A program made the translations under genes and the position numbers. The notes under the pieces are model-generated. The model did not search any database and was not told where the DNA came from. It saw only the letters and a list, made by a program, of their open reading frames with translations. A stretch of DNA of 64,000 bases from Saccharofermentans sp. GTDB lineage: Bacteria > Bacillota > Clostridia > Saccharofermentanales > Saccharofermentanaceae. Position 1 is the first letter of the stretch. Each line of letters starts with the position of its first letter. Positions 25,317 through 34,119 of the stretch are shown here, in pieces. The DNA lies in assembly GCA_024403675.1 (NCBI GenBank), contig JAKSRH010000009.1:1-64000 (forward strand), given 5' to 3'.

Positions 25317-25460
25317 TTATGAAGCTATTCCGAGGATAAAATACACGTCAAGAAGGATGCTCATGATTATAATCAAAGCACAAATAACGTAAACAACAGA
25401 TTTTCCTATCTTATTTGAACCTGAGGAAGTGCGAATATTGTCGTCTTGACGTCTTAACAT
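25317..25460 (-). CDS. Small single-pass membrane protein
   Basis: A 47-residue open frame begins MLRRQDDNIRTSS, is polar to about residue 20 and then has one strongly hydrophobic helix (VVYVICALIIIMSILLDVYF). The start at 25458-25460 is fixed by GAGGAGG 8 nt upstream, one of the best such sites in the window. The frame continues upstream to 25502 without a better signal. No homology is recognised. It lies between the proS promoter and the divergent wall-protein gene. Confidence 0.6.
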   Translation of the reverse strand: MLRRQDDNIRTSSGSNKIGKSVVYVICALIIIMSILLDVYFILGIAS

Positions 25461-25592
25461 GTACATATCCTCCTCATGGCAAATTGCATCTTTCATAGGC
25501 ATAATCTGTGAAAGTGTTCACTATGGATTATAGAGTGCATAAATATTTCATGCTTTTCACACATGTGACAATCAATTAACAAAATTGCGATA

Positions 25593-25601
25593 TGTTATAA
25601 T
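25593..25601 (+). promoter_or_regulatory. Extended -10 promoter of the 3D-domain gene
   Basis: TGTTATAAT is a consensus extended -10. Transcription would begin near 25608, past the ATG at 25604, which rules that codon out as the start. Confidence 0.65.
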
Positions 25602-25657
25602 GTATGTGTAGATTTTTGCGTCCAAAACAGCTTACAGCGCATTTACGGAGAAAATTA

Positions 25658-26677
25658 TTGAGATTTATTGATCTGACAACCAAATATCACATAACCAAAG
25701 ACAAGGTTCGAATGGGTATTAGTATCGCTTCCATAGTGCTTGTCAGCATTTTTGCGTCTATGGGTGTTCATGCTGCACTTAATGCTCAAGCGTCCGCTGA
25801 ACTTAAGAGACGTCAGCAAGAGGCAGATGATTTGGCTGCCGGCATTACCGAGACTACTTACGTCGAGGAGACAGAGCCTATTTCTGAGTCTACAATGATT
25901 GTTCCTATGGTCGCACCAAGTGACGAGACTGCTCCTGTCATGTACGGAGATGGCGACTCTACACAGCCTTCAAGTACAACTGAGGAAACAACAGAGACAT
26001 TAGAGGAATCAACAACTACTCAGGAAACAACAGCGGCAACTACAACAACTGCTGCTCCTACCACAACCACTACAGCAGGATTTAATGAGACTCCATACTA
26101 CACAACTGTGTATGCATCTCAAAATCTCAACCTTAGAAGCGGTCCTGGCGTAGAATACGATGTCGTTAGAATGCTTAACGCAGGTGATGGCATTGATGTT
26201 ATCGCCCAGACAGATACTGGTTGGTATAAGACTTATAGTGGAAATTACGTACTTAGTAGATATACACAGACTTCTCGTCCAACTACTGCTACGACTGCTG
26301 CCGCTACTACAGCAGCTCAGCCAACTGCAGCACAGACTACAGCTAGCAGTTCATCCGGTGGCGGTGATATCTCCGGTATGACTTACTATGGTACATGCAC
26401 AATCACCTTCTATGGTCCTCAGCCTAGAGGTGACGGAACTTATAGCACAACTACAGCTACTGGAACAACATGTTCTCAGGGTAGAACTTGTGCAGCCGAC
26501 TGGAGCATCTTCCCTGCCGGTACAACAATCTATGTAGCAAATGATCCCCTCGGAGGGGACGGATATTATACGGTCGAAGACAAGGGTGGTGCGGTTAAAG
26601 GAAGCCACATCGACATCTACGCAGATAATGGCGAAAGTTTTTCCACTACATCTCGCGAGGTTTATATTGTCAACTGA
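25658..26677 (+). CDS. Secreted SH3b and 3D-domain cell-wall protein
   Basis: The 339-residue product has an N-terminal membrane anchor or signal (about 19-40) and Thr/Glu-rich linkers. An SH3b domain follows (about 145-205, with NLRSGPGVEYDVVRML) and then a C-terminal 3D domain (about 265-338) with VEDKGGAVKGSHIDIYA and the conserved Asp residues. The 3D domain is shared with Rpf/YabE/MltA-like wall-active enzymes. The TTG at 25658 is chosen because GGAG lies 8 nt upstream and the upstream ATG at 25604 is too close to the -10 box. The gene precedes the RNase J gene by 35 nt. Confidence 0.85.
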   Translation: MRFIDLTTKYHITKDKVRMGISIASIVLVSIFASMGVHAALNAQASAELKRRQQEADDLAAGITETTYVEETEPISESTMIVPMVAPSDETAPVMYGDGDSTQPSSTTEETTETLEESTTTQETTAATTTTAAPTTTTTAGFNETPYYTTVYASQNLNLRSGPGVEYDVVRMLNAGDGIDVIAQTDTGWYKTYSGNYVLSRYTQTSRPTTATTAAATTAAQPTAAQTTASSSSGGGDISGMTYYGTCTITFYGPQPRGDGTYSTTTATGTTCSQGRTCAADWSIFPAGTTIYVANDPLGGDGYYTVEDKGGAVKGSHIDIYADNGESFSTTSREVYIVN

Positions 26678-26712
26678 CCTTAATCGGTGGTAACACCAGA
26701 AAGTGATGGAAA

Positions 26713-28623
26713 ATGAAAGGTAATTTCAAAGAAAAACCAGTAGATAAGAAGTCTACCAAGGTAACAAAACCAGAAAAAGCCAACACAAAACCAAAAGTAA
26801 AGACATCTAAAAGCAAGGCAAAAAGCACTTCAAAAAGCGCTAAGTCTTCTAGCAAAAGTAAACAAGCAACACCTAATGATCAGGTAATTGCTAAGGCTCT
26901 TGCTAAGCAGAAAAAGAAAATGGGAAATAAGAGCGAAGCCAACAAACCTAAGCTACGTATTATTCCTCTAGGTGGTATGTCTGAAATCGGAAAGAACATG
27001 ACCGCTTTCGAGTATGGAAATGACATCATTGTCATTGATGTCGGTATGGCTTTTGCAGAAGAAAACACACCAGGTGTCGATTGCATTATTCAGGATTATT
27101 CCTACATCCGTGCTAATCAAGACAAACTCCGTGCTGTTGTACTTACACATGGACACGAGGACCATATCGGTGCTTTACCTTATTTCCTTAGAGAATTTCA
27201 GTGCCCAGTATATGGCGGTAAGTTAACTGTCGAATTAGTGCGTCACAAGCTCAATGACAAGGGTGTAAAACTTACAGGAATCAATCTCCAGGCAATGGAT
27301 AGCGGAGATACTGTTAAACTCGGTAATAATTTCCAGATAGAGTTTATCCGTGTAAATCACAGTATTGCTGATAGCTATGCTATCGCGATTAAGACTCCTG
27401 TGGGTCTTGTAGTTCATTCAGGCGATTTCAAAGTGGATTACACTCCAATTAATGGTGGAGTTATCGACCTTCAGAGATTTGCCGAACTCGGTCGTCAGGG
27501 TGTACTCCTTTTCATGTGCGAAAGCACCAATATCGAGAAAGATGGCTTCTCCCCTTCTGAAATGATGGTTAGAGACTCCTTTATGAGAATCTTCCAGAAT
27601 ACTAAGGGCCGAATTATCGTAGCTACATTTTCTAGCCACGTTCACAGAATGCAGCAGATATTCGAGGCTGCTGAAAAGTACAATCGTCATGTTGCCCTTT
27701 CTGGCCGTAGTATGATTACTGTATTTAACGTAGCTAACTCCCTTGGTTACCTCGACATGAAGCCTGATACCCTCATCGATATTAGCAATATCGACCAGTA
27801 CGATGACGATGAGATTGTAATTCTTACTACTGGTAGCCAAGCTGAGCCAATGAGTGCTCTTAGTCGTATGGCATTTGCTTCTCACAAAGCTGTAGAAATT
27901 AGAGAGGGCGATACCGTTATTATTTCTGCACATCCTATTCCTGGTAACGAGAAGCCTATTTACCGAGTAATTAACGAACTTTTCAAGCGTGGTGCGTCAG
28001 TAGTATACGAGTCACTCGCAGAAGTTCACGTATCTGGTCACGCTTATCGTAATGAGATTAAAATGCTTCACGCACTTCTTAAGCCTAAGTATTTCGTGCC
28101 AGTTCACGGTGAATACCGCATGCTTTTTAAGCATGTTCAGCTCGCACAAGAACTCGGAACACCTGCTAAGAATACATTCATCATGAACAATGGTGATGTA
28201 CTCGCTGTTGGTAAAAACTCTGCTGAGATTGTAGAACACATCCCAGCTAATCCAGTGCTTATTGACGGTTCTGCAAGTATAGAGCCTGATGATCATGTAA
28301 TGAATGACCGTAAGCTTCTTGGCGCAGATGGTTGTGTGGCAATCGCTCTTACTGTTGACGATTCCACTGGTGAGCTAGCTTGCGTTCCTGTAGTAAATTC
28401 CATTGGTTTTGTCTTTGATGATGAAAAGGCAATGATTCACAAAGACTGCGCCGCACGTGTTATGGCACTTCTATCTACAAGCAAGCGTAAACACGAAAAC
28501 ATCGAAGCAGAAGTAGCTACTAGAGCTTTCAAAATGGGCATTAGAGACTATATGTTTGAGAAGACAAAACGTCGCCCACTCATAATAACCAACGTTTGTC
28601 ACATCAACGAAAGATGGTATTAA
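26713..28623 (+). CDS. rnj: Ribonuclease J
   Basis: The 636-residue metallo-beta-lactamase/beta-CASP ribonuclease acts in mRNA decay and rRNA maturation. The zinc motif is LTHGHEDHIGALP, with further ligands at VVHSGDFKVDYTP and the beta-CASP His near ISAHPIPGNE. The C-terminal dimer domain follows residue 520. It has a Lys/Ser-rich extension of about 75 residues before LRIIPLGGMSEIGKN that most RNase J proteins lack and that could bind RNA. An internal ATG at residue 71 would give the standard length, so the start is not certain. Confidence 0.95.
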   Translation: MKGNFKEKPVDKKSTKVTKPEKANTKPKVKTSKSKAKSTSKSAKSSSKSKQATPNDQVIAKALAKQKKKMGNKSEANKPKLRIIPLGGMSEIGKNMTAFEYGNDIIVIDVGMAFAEENTPGVDCIIQDYSYIRANQDKLRAVVLTHGHEDHIGALPYFLREFQCPVYGGKLTVELVRHKLNDKGVKLTGINLQAMDSGDTVKLGNNFQIEFIRVNHSIADSYAIAIKTPVGLVVHSGDFKVDYTPINGGVIDLQRFAELGRQGVLLFMCESTNIEKDGFSPSEMMVRDSFMRIFQNTKGRIIVATFSSHVHRMQQIFEAAEKYNRHVALSGRSMITVFNVANSLGYLDMKPDTLIDISNIDQYDDDEIVILTTGSQAEPMSALSRMAFASHKAVEIREGDTVIISAHPIPGNEKPIYRVINELFKRGASVVYESLAEVHVSGHAYRNEIKMLHALLKPKYFVPVHGEYRMLFKHVQLAQELGTPAKNTFIMNNGDVLAVGKNSAEIVEHIPANPVLIDGSASIEPDDHVMNDRKLLGADGCVAIALTVDDSTGELACVPVVNSIGFVFDDEKAMIHKDCAARVMALLSTSKRKHENIEAEVATRAFKMGIRDYMFEKTKRRPLIITNVCHINERWY

Positions 28624-28630
28624 TAAAAAT

Positions 28631-28657
28631 TTAAGCCTCCGATTATCGGAGGCTTAA
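28631..28657. terminator. Bidirectional terminator between RNase J and rel
   Basis: A perfect 12-bp stem, TTAAGCCTCCGA (28631-28642) with TCGGAGGCTTAA (28646-28657), lies between the two convergent stop codons. It is flanked by A/T-rich sequence on both sides. Confidence 0.88.
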
Positions 28658-28660
28658 TTA

Positions 28661-31123
28661 TTAGTTTCTATCAACAGCGATAACATCCTTAATACTCTTA
28701 ATACGGCCCACTGCCCTAGAGTATTGTTCTACACTTTGAACAGTAACTGAGATGCTAATACTAGCAATAAAATCACTACTTACACGTGTATTTACCTTAT
28801 CAATTGAAAGTCTTTCTTCCTTAAGACAAGTGAGAATATCAATAAGGAGATAATCTCTATCATTCGCAGTGATTTCGAGCTGGACTTCGAATTTACCAGT
28901 AGTCTTAGCAGCACCATCCCAATGTGCAGGAATTAGTCTTGCAAAACGCTCCTTATCCTTATCGGATCTATCCGCATACTTACGAATATTTACCATATTG
29001 CTACAAGATGTTCTATGAATACCCACACCACCAGTCTGAGTAACGTATCCAATAATGTCATCTCCAGGAGCAGGGTGACAACACTTAGCCAAATGTACCG
29101 CTACATTATCTACACCCTCAATAATAACTCCGCTTTCAGCTTTCTTTGCCTTACGTGAAGTCTGAACATTTGCTGTAGGAGGTGTAAAGACATTCTTAGC
29201 TGGCTGTGCAGAAGAAGCACTCTTTGGTGCCGGCGCAGACTTAGGAGTTCTAAGCTGGTCTCCCTTACCTATCTCATCTGGCAAATCTTCTGGGCTATAA
29301 TATACAACCTGTCCATCAGATGTAGTTCTATATCCAAGTGCAAGTCTTTCCTTCTCAGAAAGAGACTTAATGTACTCATCACGAAGCTTACCGAAAATCT
29401 TACCAGCTGTAAGACCACCATAACCAATAGACGCATACATATCGTCAATGCTATTAAAGCTATAGCGAGACAACATTGACTTAATATTATCTGGAATCAT
29501 AAGCTGATTCAGAGTAAAACCGTTTTTCTCGATTTCACGCTCCAAACGCTCTTTACCATCAGCAATATTTTCAGTACGAGCTTCCTTTTTAAACCAAGCA
29601 TTTATCTTGGATCTCGCAGAAGCTGTCTTTACCATTTTCGCCCAATCACGTGATGGACCCTTAATCTTATCTGAGGACAAAATCTCAACTACATCACCAG
29701 TCTTAAGTTCATAAGACAGTGGCACGATTCTGCCGTTAACCTTAGCACCATGCATATGGTTACCAATTCCACTATGAATACCATAAGCAAAATCGATTGG
29801 ACAAGAACCCACTGGAAGTCTCATAACCTTGCCCTTAGGAGTAAATACAAAAACTTCACCAAGAGCTACATTAGTCTTAAGCAAATCAAGGAAATCTGTA
29901 GGATCTTCAGAATCCTTCTGAGCATCAAGGAACTGACGTACCCAAGTAATTCTCTGATCATAAGCATCTACCTTAAATGACTTAGAATTGCCTGCTTCTT
30001 TATAATGCCAATGCGCAGCGATACCATACTCAGCATCACGGTGCATACTATATGTTCTAATCTGAACTTCAAATGTAGTCTCATCAAATGACTTACCACC
30101 AGGACGCTTAACCGTAGTATGAATGGACTGGTATCCATTCTCCTTTGGGTTACCAATATAATCCTTAAAACGGCCTGGAAGCGGTATATACATCTCATGA
30201 ACAATACCAAGAGCAGCATAACAATCCGTAAGTGAATCTACGATAATACGACATGCAAACATATCATAAATCTGATTGAGGTCCTTACCCTTGTCATGCA
30301 TCTTCTTGTAAATGCTATAAAAATGCTTTGGACGGCCATCACAATCATAATGCTTAATTCCATAAGCCTCGAGCTTCTCGGAAATCTCACCTACAACCTG
30401 AGCCATGAATGCCTCACGCTCTGAACGCTTGGAAGATACCATACCAACAAGCTCATAATACGCATCATTATCAAGGTATCTAAGACACAAATCCTCAAGC
30501 TCCCACTTGATTCTAAATACGCCAAAACGCTCTGCGAATGGTACGTATATATCAAGTGTCTCACGCGCTTTTTCCACCTGCTTAGCTGGTGTCTGATACT
30601 GCATAGTACGCATGTTATGAAGACGATCTGCGAGCTTTATGAGAATTACTCGAATGTCCTTTGTCATAGCCACAAGCATCTTACGAACATTTTCTGCCTG
30701 TACCTCTTCCTTAGTAACATAAGCAATCTTATTAAGCTTTGTAACACCATCTACAAGAAGAGCAATAGTAGGACCAAAAAGATATTCCAACATATCTGTA
30801 TTGGCATCTGTATCTTCAACTGTATCGTGAAGAAGCGCCGCAGCTAATGACTCAGCGTCAACCTCAAGCTCTGCAAGGATTTGTGCAGTTGCAATTGGAT
30901 GGACAATATACATCTCACCATTTTTACGCTTCTGCTTTATATGTGCCTTATAAGCAAAAATAAATGCTTTCGTAATAAGCTCTTCCTCTTCCTTAAGCTT
31001 GTCCTCAGAAAGATGGGCTCTAGTTACATAATTATGGAAAGAATTAATAACATCTCTGAACTTCTCATTTATATCATCTGGGATTTCAGGGATATCAGTC
31101 ATGTCAAGTAAATACTCATCCAT
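28661..31123 (-). CDS. rel: Bifunctional (p)ppGpp synthetase/hydrolase Rel
   Basis: The 820-residue long RSH makes and degrades (p)ppGpp in response to ribosome stalling. The HD hydrolase domain (about 55-200) keeps LLHDTVEDTD. The synthetase domain (about 255-370) has GRFKDYIGNPKENGYQSIHT. A TGS domain (about 415-475) and a C-terminal ACT domain (about 745-818) follow. A variable low-complexity linker (about 625-670) is rich in Pro/Ala/Ser. Both catalytic domains look intact. It starts inside the end of recJ (8-nt overlap) and is translated with it. Confidence 0.96.
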   Translation of the reverse strand: MDEYLLDMTDIPEIPDDINEKFRDVINSFHNYVTRAHLSEDKLKEEEELITKAFIFAYKAHIKQKRKNGEMYIVHPIATAQILAELEVDAESLAAALLHDTVEDTDANTDMLEYLFGPTIALLVDGVTKLNKIAYVTKEEVQAENVRKMLVAMTKDIRVILIKLADRLHNMRTMQYQTPAKQVEKARETLDIYVPFAERFGVFRIKWELEDLCLRYLDNDAYYELVGMVSSKRSEREAFMAQVVGEISEKLEAYGIKHYDCDGRPKHFYSIYKKMHDKGKDLNQIYDMFACRIIVDSLTDCYAALGIVHEMYIPLPGRFKDYIGNPKENGYQSIHTTVKRPGGKSFDETTFEVQIRTYSMHRDAEYGIAAHWHYKEAGNSKSFKVDAYDQRITWVRQFLDAQKDSEDPTDFLDLLKTNVALGEVFVFTPKGKVMRLPVGSCPIDFAYGIHSGIGNHMHGAKVNGRIVPLSYELKTGDVVEILSSDKIKGPSRDWAKMVKTASARSKINAWFKKEARTENIADGKERLEREIEKNGFTLNQLMIPDNIKSMLSRYSFNSIDDMYASIGYGGLTAGKIFGKLRDEYIKSLSEKERLALGYRTTSDGQVVYYSPEDLPDEIGKGDQLRTPKSAPAPKSASSAQPAKNVFTPPTANVQTSRKAKKAESGVIIEGVDNVAVHLAKCCHPAPGDDIIGYVTQTGGVGIHRTSCSNMVNIRKYADRSDKDKERFARLIPAHWDGAAKTTGKFEVQLEITANDRDYLLIDILTCLKEERLSIDKVNTRVSSDFIASISISVTVQSVEQYSRAVGRIKSIKDVIAVDRN

Positions 31124-33275
31124 AGGTCTTAAACCTCTTATATGTATCAGAAATTGCTAACTGAACCTTACCGTCGTTTTTCAAAAAGCTAAAGCAAACA
31201 CGTAATGGTCCAACACTTCCTAGCTTCATTAATCCAGCCTCAGAAAAAACCTCAAGGCATCTTTTTACCTGGAATGGAGTAATCTCAACTCCAGATTTAA
31301 TCATTATCATTCGTGCAAGTAAATCCACATCAACTGTAGAAATACCTTCTCTGCAGTTAGCATCAAGAGTTTTATAACAAGCTGTATAATGCGCCTGACT
31401 AGGAACAAAGCCTTCCTGTAAGGAGCACTTAGCTAACTTAGAAACCTGATCCAAACCAAGTCCAGAAGTATACAACTTCTCAGCGGTCTCTGCCTTATTC
31501 CACATAAATGAATCGCCATAGATTGGAACAATGTCCTCTATGTACAGACTAAGTGATGTAGATCCACGATAAGTATATTCATTCATGGTATAAGCCAAAT
31601 TAACGCGGTCACCGACCTTAAGGACATTGCCATATTGACCCATACCAAATCCTACTGCTGAAATAGTACCTGACTTAGGATTCTCGCTTCCATCAGACAA
31701 CTCAAGTCTGATATGAGCACCATTACTCATACTCGCTAGTTCAGTAATGATTAGATTTTCAGTGGAAAATATTGGTTTTCTATTGCCTATACCAAATGGC
31801 TTTAACACATTTATCTTCTCGTATGTATCAAAAGAAACACTATCAAAAGGAATTCTGACATTAATCTCAAGAGCATTCTCATCATCATCTGAAGACACAT
31901 CATCTGTATCCTCAAAATCCTTAATATGCTGTCTAGCATTTTCTTCAAGCGCCTTCATAAAAACGCCAAGTCTCTTCTTTTCAACTACAAGACCTGCCGC
32001 CTTCTTATGGCCACCAAAGTTAACACACGCTTCTTGAATTTCTGTAAGTGCACCATATAAATCGTACTCACCAAAAGCTCTTCCTGAACCCTTAACATTT
32101 TGTGGTTCAATAGAATCATTAGTAAAGACGATTGCAGAACGTCTAAAGTACTGTGCAAGCTTACCTGCCACAATACCAAGAACACCTTGGTGCCAGTTAG
32201 GTCCATACACTACAATAGGACCACAAGTATTTGTAAGAAGCCACTCTTCTGGTCTTCTAACGTCCTCTACCTGTCTTACAGCCTCCGAGAAAACATCTGC
32301 CTCGATTTTCTTACGCTCATCATTCTGCTTGCCAAGATCCTCTGCAGCTTGTCTAACTTCCATCTCATCATCAGATAAGAAAAGCTTAAGTGCATCAGAA
32401 GAATCATATAATCTACCAGCAGCATTAATTCTTGGTACAAAATTAAATGAAATAAATGTCTCATCAAGACGCTTGCCATTATCAAGAAGCATGCTATTCA
32501 TAATTCTTACGCCCAGGTTAACTGGTTCACTCATGCTCTTAAAAGCTTTCTTAATAATAGTTCTATTCTCGTCTACTACAGACACCAAGTCTGCAATGGT
32601 AGCAATGCCTGCAAGCTCAATAGATTGACGCCAAATACTAGGAGATAACTTATATCTACCATCCCTACCTAACGCCTCAACAATCTTAAGTGCAACTCCC
32701 GCACCACACAAATCCTTAAATGGATATGTATTATCATCTCTCTTAGCACAAATAACAACATCTGCACATGGGAGTTCATCTTTCACGTTGTGGTGATCAG
32801 AAACGATTATCTTGATACCACTTTCCTTTATCTTCGCAATAGTATCAAAATTCGTAATACCACAATCGACAGTAATCAAAAGCGCTGGATTAACCAGAAG
32901 AACTTTACTCAAAATATTCTCGGTAAGTCCATAACCATGCTCCGCACGATGCGGAACAATATATTCCACATCACAACCATGACTTCTGAAATATCGCACA
33001 AGGATTGTTGTAGCAGTTACGCCATCACAATCGTAATCACCATATACCAGAATTTTCTCGCCAGCTTCAATTGTATGGACGATGATATCTACGGCTTTAT
33101 CCATGTCCACAAACTTAAATGGGTCATGCCAAATACCGCCGTCTGTCTGAAGAAAATCTTCTTTTTCCTCAGCTGTGTTGATATTACGGCTTTTTAGTAA
33201 TACATCAACTAAAGCGTCAGAATCATTCTTATCGAAAAATTCTGACGTATGCCACCTCTTAGAAGTTAATAACAT
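31116..33275 (-). CDS. recJ: Single-stranded-DNA exonuclease RecJ
   Basis: The 719-residue 5'-3' ssDNA exonuclease works in recombination and repair. DHH-family motifs are visible: YGDYDCDGVTATTILV, ITVDCGI, VSDHHNVKDELP and, in DHHA1, NFGGHKKAAGL. A C-terminal extension of about 150 residues is common in Firmicutes. The ATG at 33273-33275 is used; a GTG at 33287 is possible, and neither has a clear ribosome binding site. An extended -10 (TGCTAAAAT, 33306-33314) lies upstream. It is co-transcribed with rel. Confidence 0.95.
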   Translation of the reverse strand: MLLTSKRWHTSEFFDKNDSDALVDVLLKSRNINTAEEKEDFLQTDGGIWHDPFKFVDMDKAVDIIVHTIEAGEKILVYGDYDCDGVTATTILVRYFRSHGCDVEYIVPHRAEHGYGLTENILSKVLLVNPALLITVDCGITNFDTIAKIKESGIKIIVSDHHNVKDELPCADVVICAKRDDNTYPFKDLCGAGVALKIVEALGRDGRYKLSPSIWRQSIELAGIATIADLVSVVDENRTIIKKAFKSMSEPVNLGVRIMNSMLLDNGKRLDETFISFNFVPRINAAGRLYDSSDALKLFLSDDEMEVRQAAEDLGKQNDERKKIEADVFSEAVRQVEDVRRPEEWLLTNTCGPIVVYGPNWHQGVLGIVAGKLAQYFRRSAIVFTNDSIEPQNVKGSGRAFGEYDLYGALTEIQEACVNFGGHKKAAGLVVEKKRLGVFMKALEENARQHIKDFEDTDDVSSDDDENALEINVRIPFDSVSFDTYEKINVLKPFGIGNRKPIFSTENLIITELASMSNGAHIRLELSDGSENPKSGTISAVGFGMGQYGNVLKVGDRVNLAYTMNEYTYRGSTSLSLYIEDIVPIYGDSFMWNKAETAEKLYTSGLGLDQVSKLAKCSLQEGFVPSQAHYTACYKTLDANCREGISTVDVDLLARMIMIKSGVEITPFQVKRCLEVFSEAGLMKLGSVGPLRVCFSFLKNDGKVQLAISDTYKRFKTYG

Positions 33276-33365
33276 ATGCAAACTCACAATAATTTATTTG
33301 AGAATATTTTAGCAAATTTAAGAGGTTGTAGAAAGTCCCCAAATATCAACAAGTGGTAAATAATA

Positions 33366-34106
33366 TCAAAGTATAATTTGATCGAGAACCTTAGATATGC
33401 TTTCGTGAAAACAAAGTGTTGCCCTAGCATCAGCTGCGGTCACCTGTTTATTAATAACTATCAGGTATTTCCCTCTAAAGGCATATGCCAAAGATGCAGC
33501 TGGATTTACTACCAAAGAAGTGCCACCAACAATAAGACAATCCGCGTTGTCGATTAATTCTACGGAATTATCCCATGCCTTCCCCGGTAAAGACTCACCA
33601 TATAAAGTAACTTCTGGTCTTATCATGCCACCGCATATCTTACACTTAGGAATTTGTTCACCACATGTAAAAATGTAATCGGCTGGATACTTTTTATGGC
33701 ATCTTTTGCAGTAATTACGCAGTGTGGAACCATGTATTTCTTGAACATTCTCACTTCCAGCCTTCTGATGAAGACCATCAATATTTTGGGTAATAATTCC
33801 GTCTAATTTCCCAGCCTTTTCCATCTGTGCCAATTTAATGTGAGCCTTATTTGGCTCAATACCATCCACATTAAGTTTCTGCCTATAAAATTCATAGAAA
33901 ACTTTTGGCTCATCTTCTAAACAATCAATACTAAGCAAATACTCTGGAGAATATCCATCAAATCTAACATCATGCTGGTTGTATAAACCATCCGTCGATC
34001 TAAAATCAGGAATACCACTTTCTGTCGATACGCCCGCGCCACCAAAGAAAACTATGTGCTTGCTTTCTTTTATGATGTCATTTAACTCAGAATATTTATC
34101 GTCCAT
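33366..34106 (-). CDS. Sir2-family NAD-dependent protein deacylase
   Basis: The 246-residue sirtuin removes acyl groups from lysines using NAD+. The NAD-binding motifs are GAGVSTESGIPDFRSTDGLY and TQNIDGLHQKAGS, the catalytic His is in EIHGST, and four Cys (CKRC and CKIC) bind structural zinc. The start at 34104-34106 is chosen for the AAAGGCGG site; the longer frame to 34139 would overlap the upstream gene. It lies 13 nt after the AMP-dependent synthetase gene, which fits an acyl-metabolism link. Confidence 0.95.
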   Translation of the reverse strand: MDDKYSELNDIIKESKHIVFFGGAGVSTESGIPDFRSTDGLYNQHDVRFDGYSPEYLLSIDCLEDEPKVFYEFYRQKLNVDGIEPNKAHIKLAQMEKAGKLDGIITQNIDGLHQKAGSENVQEIHGSTLRNYCKRCHKKYPADYIFTCGEQIPKCKICGGMIRPEVTLYGESLPGKAWDNSVELIDNADCLIVGGTSLVVNPAASLAYAFRGKYLIVINKQVTAADARATLCFHESISKVLDQIIL

Positions 34107-34119
34107 GGATATACCGCCT

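Noticed and set aside
25604-25657. ATG start for the SH3b/3D protein at 25604
   Set aside because: It lies 3 nt after a consensus -10 box and would not be in the transcript; a TTG with GGAG at 25658 fits better.
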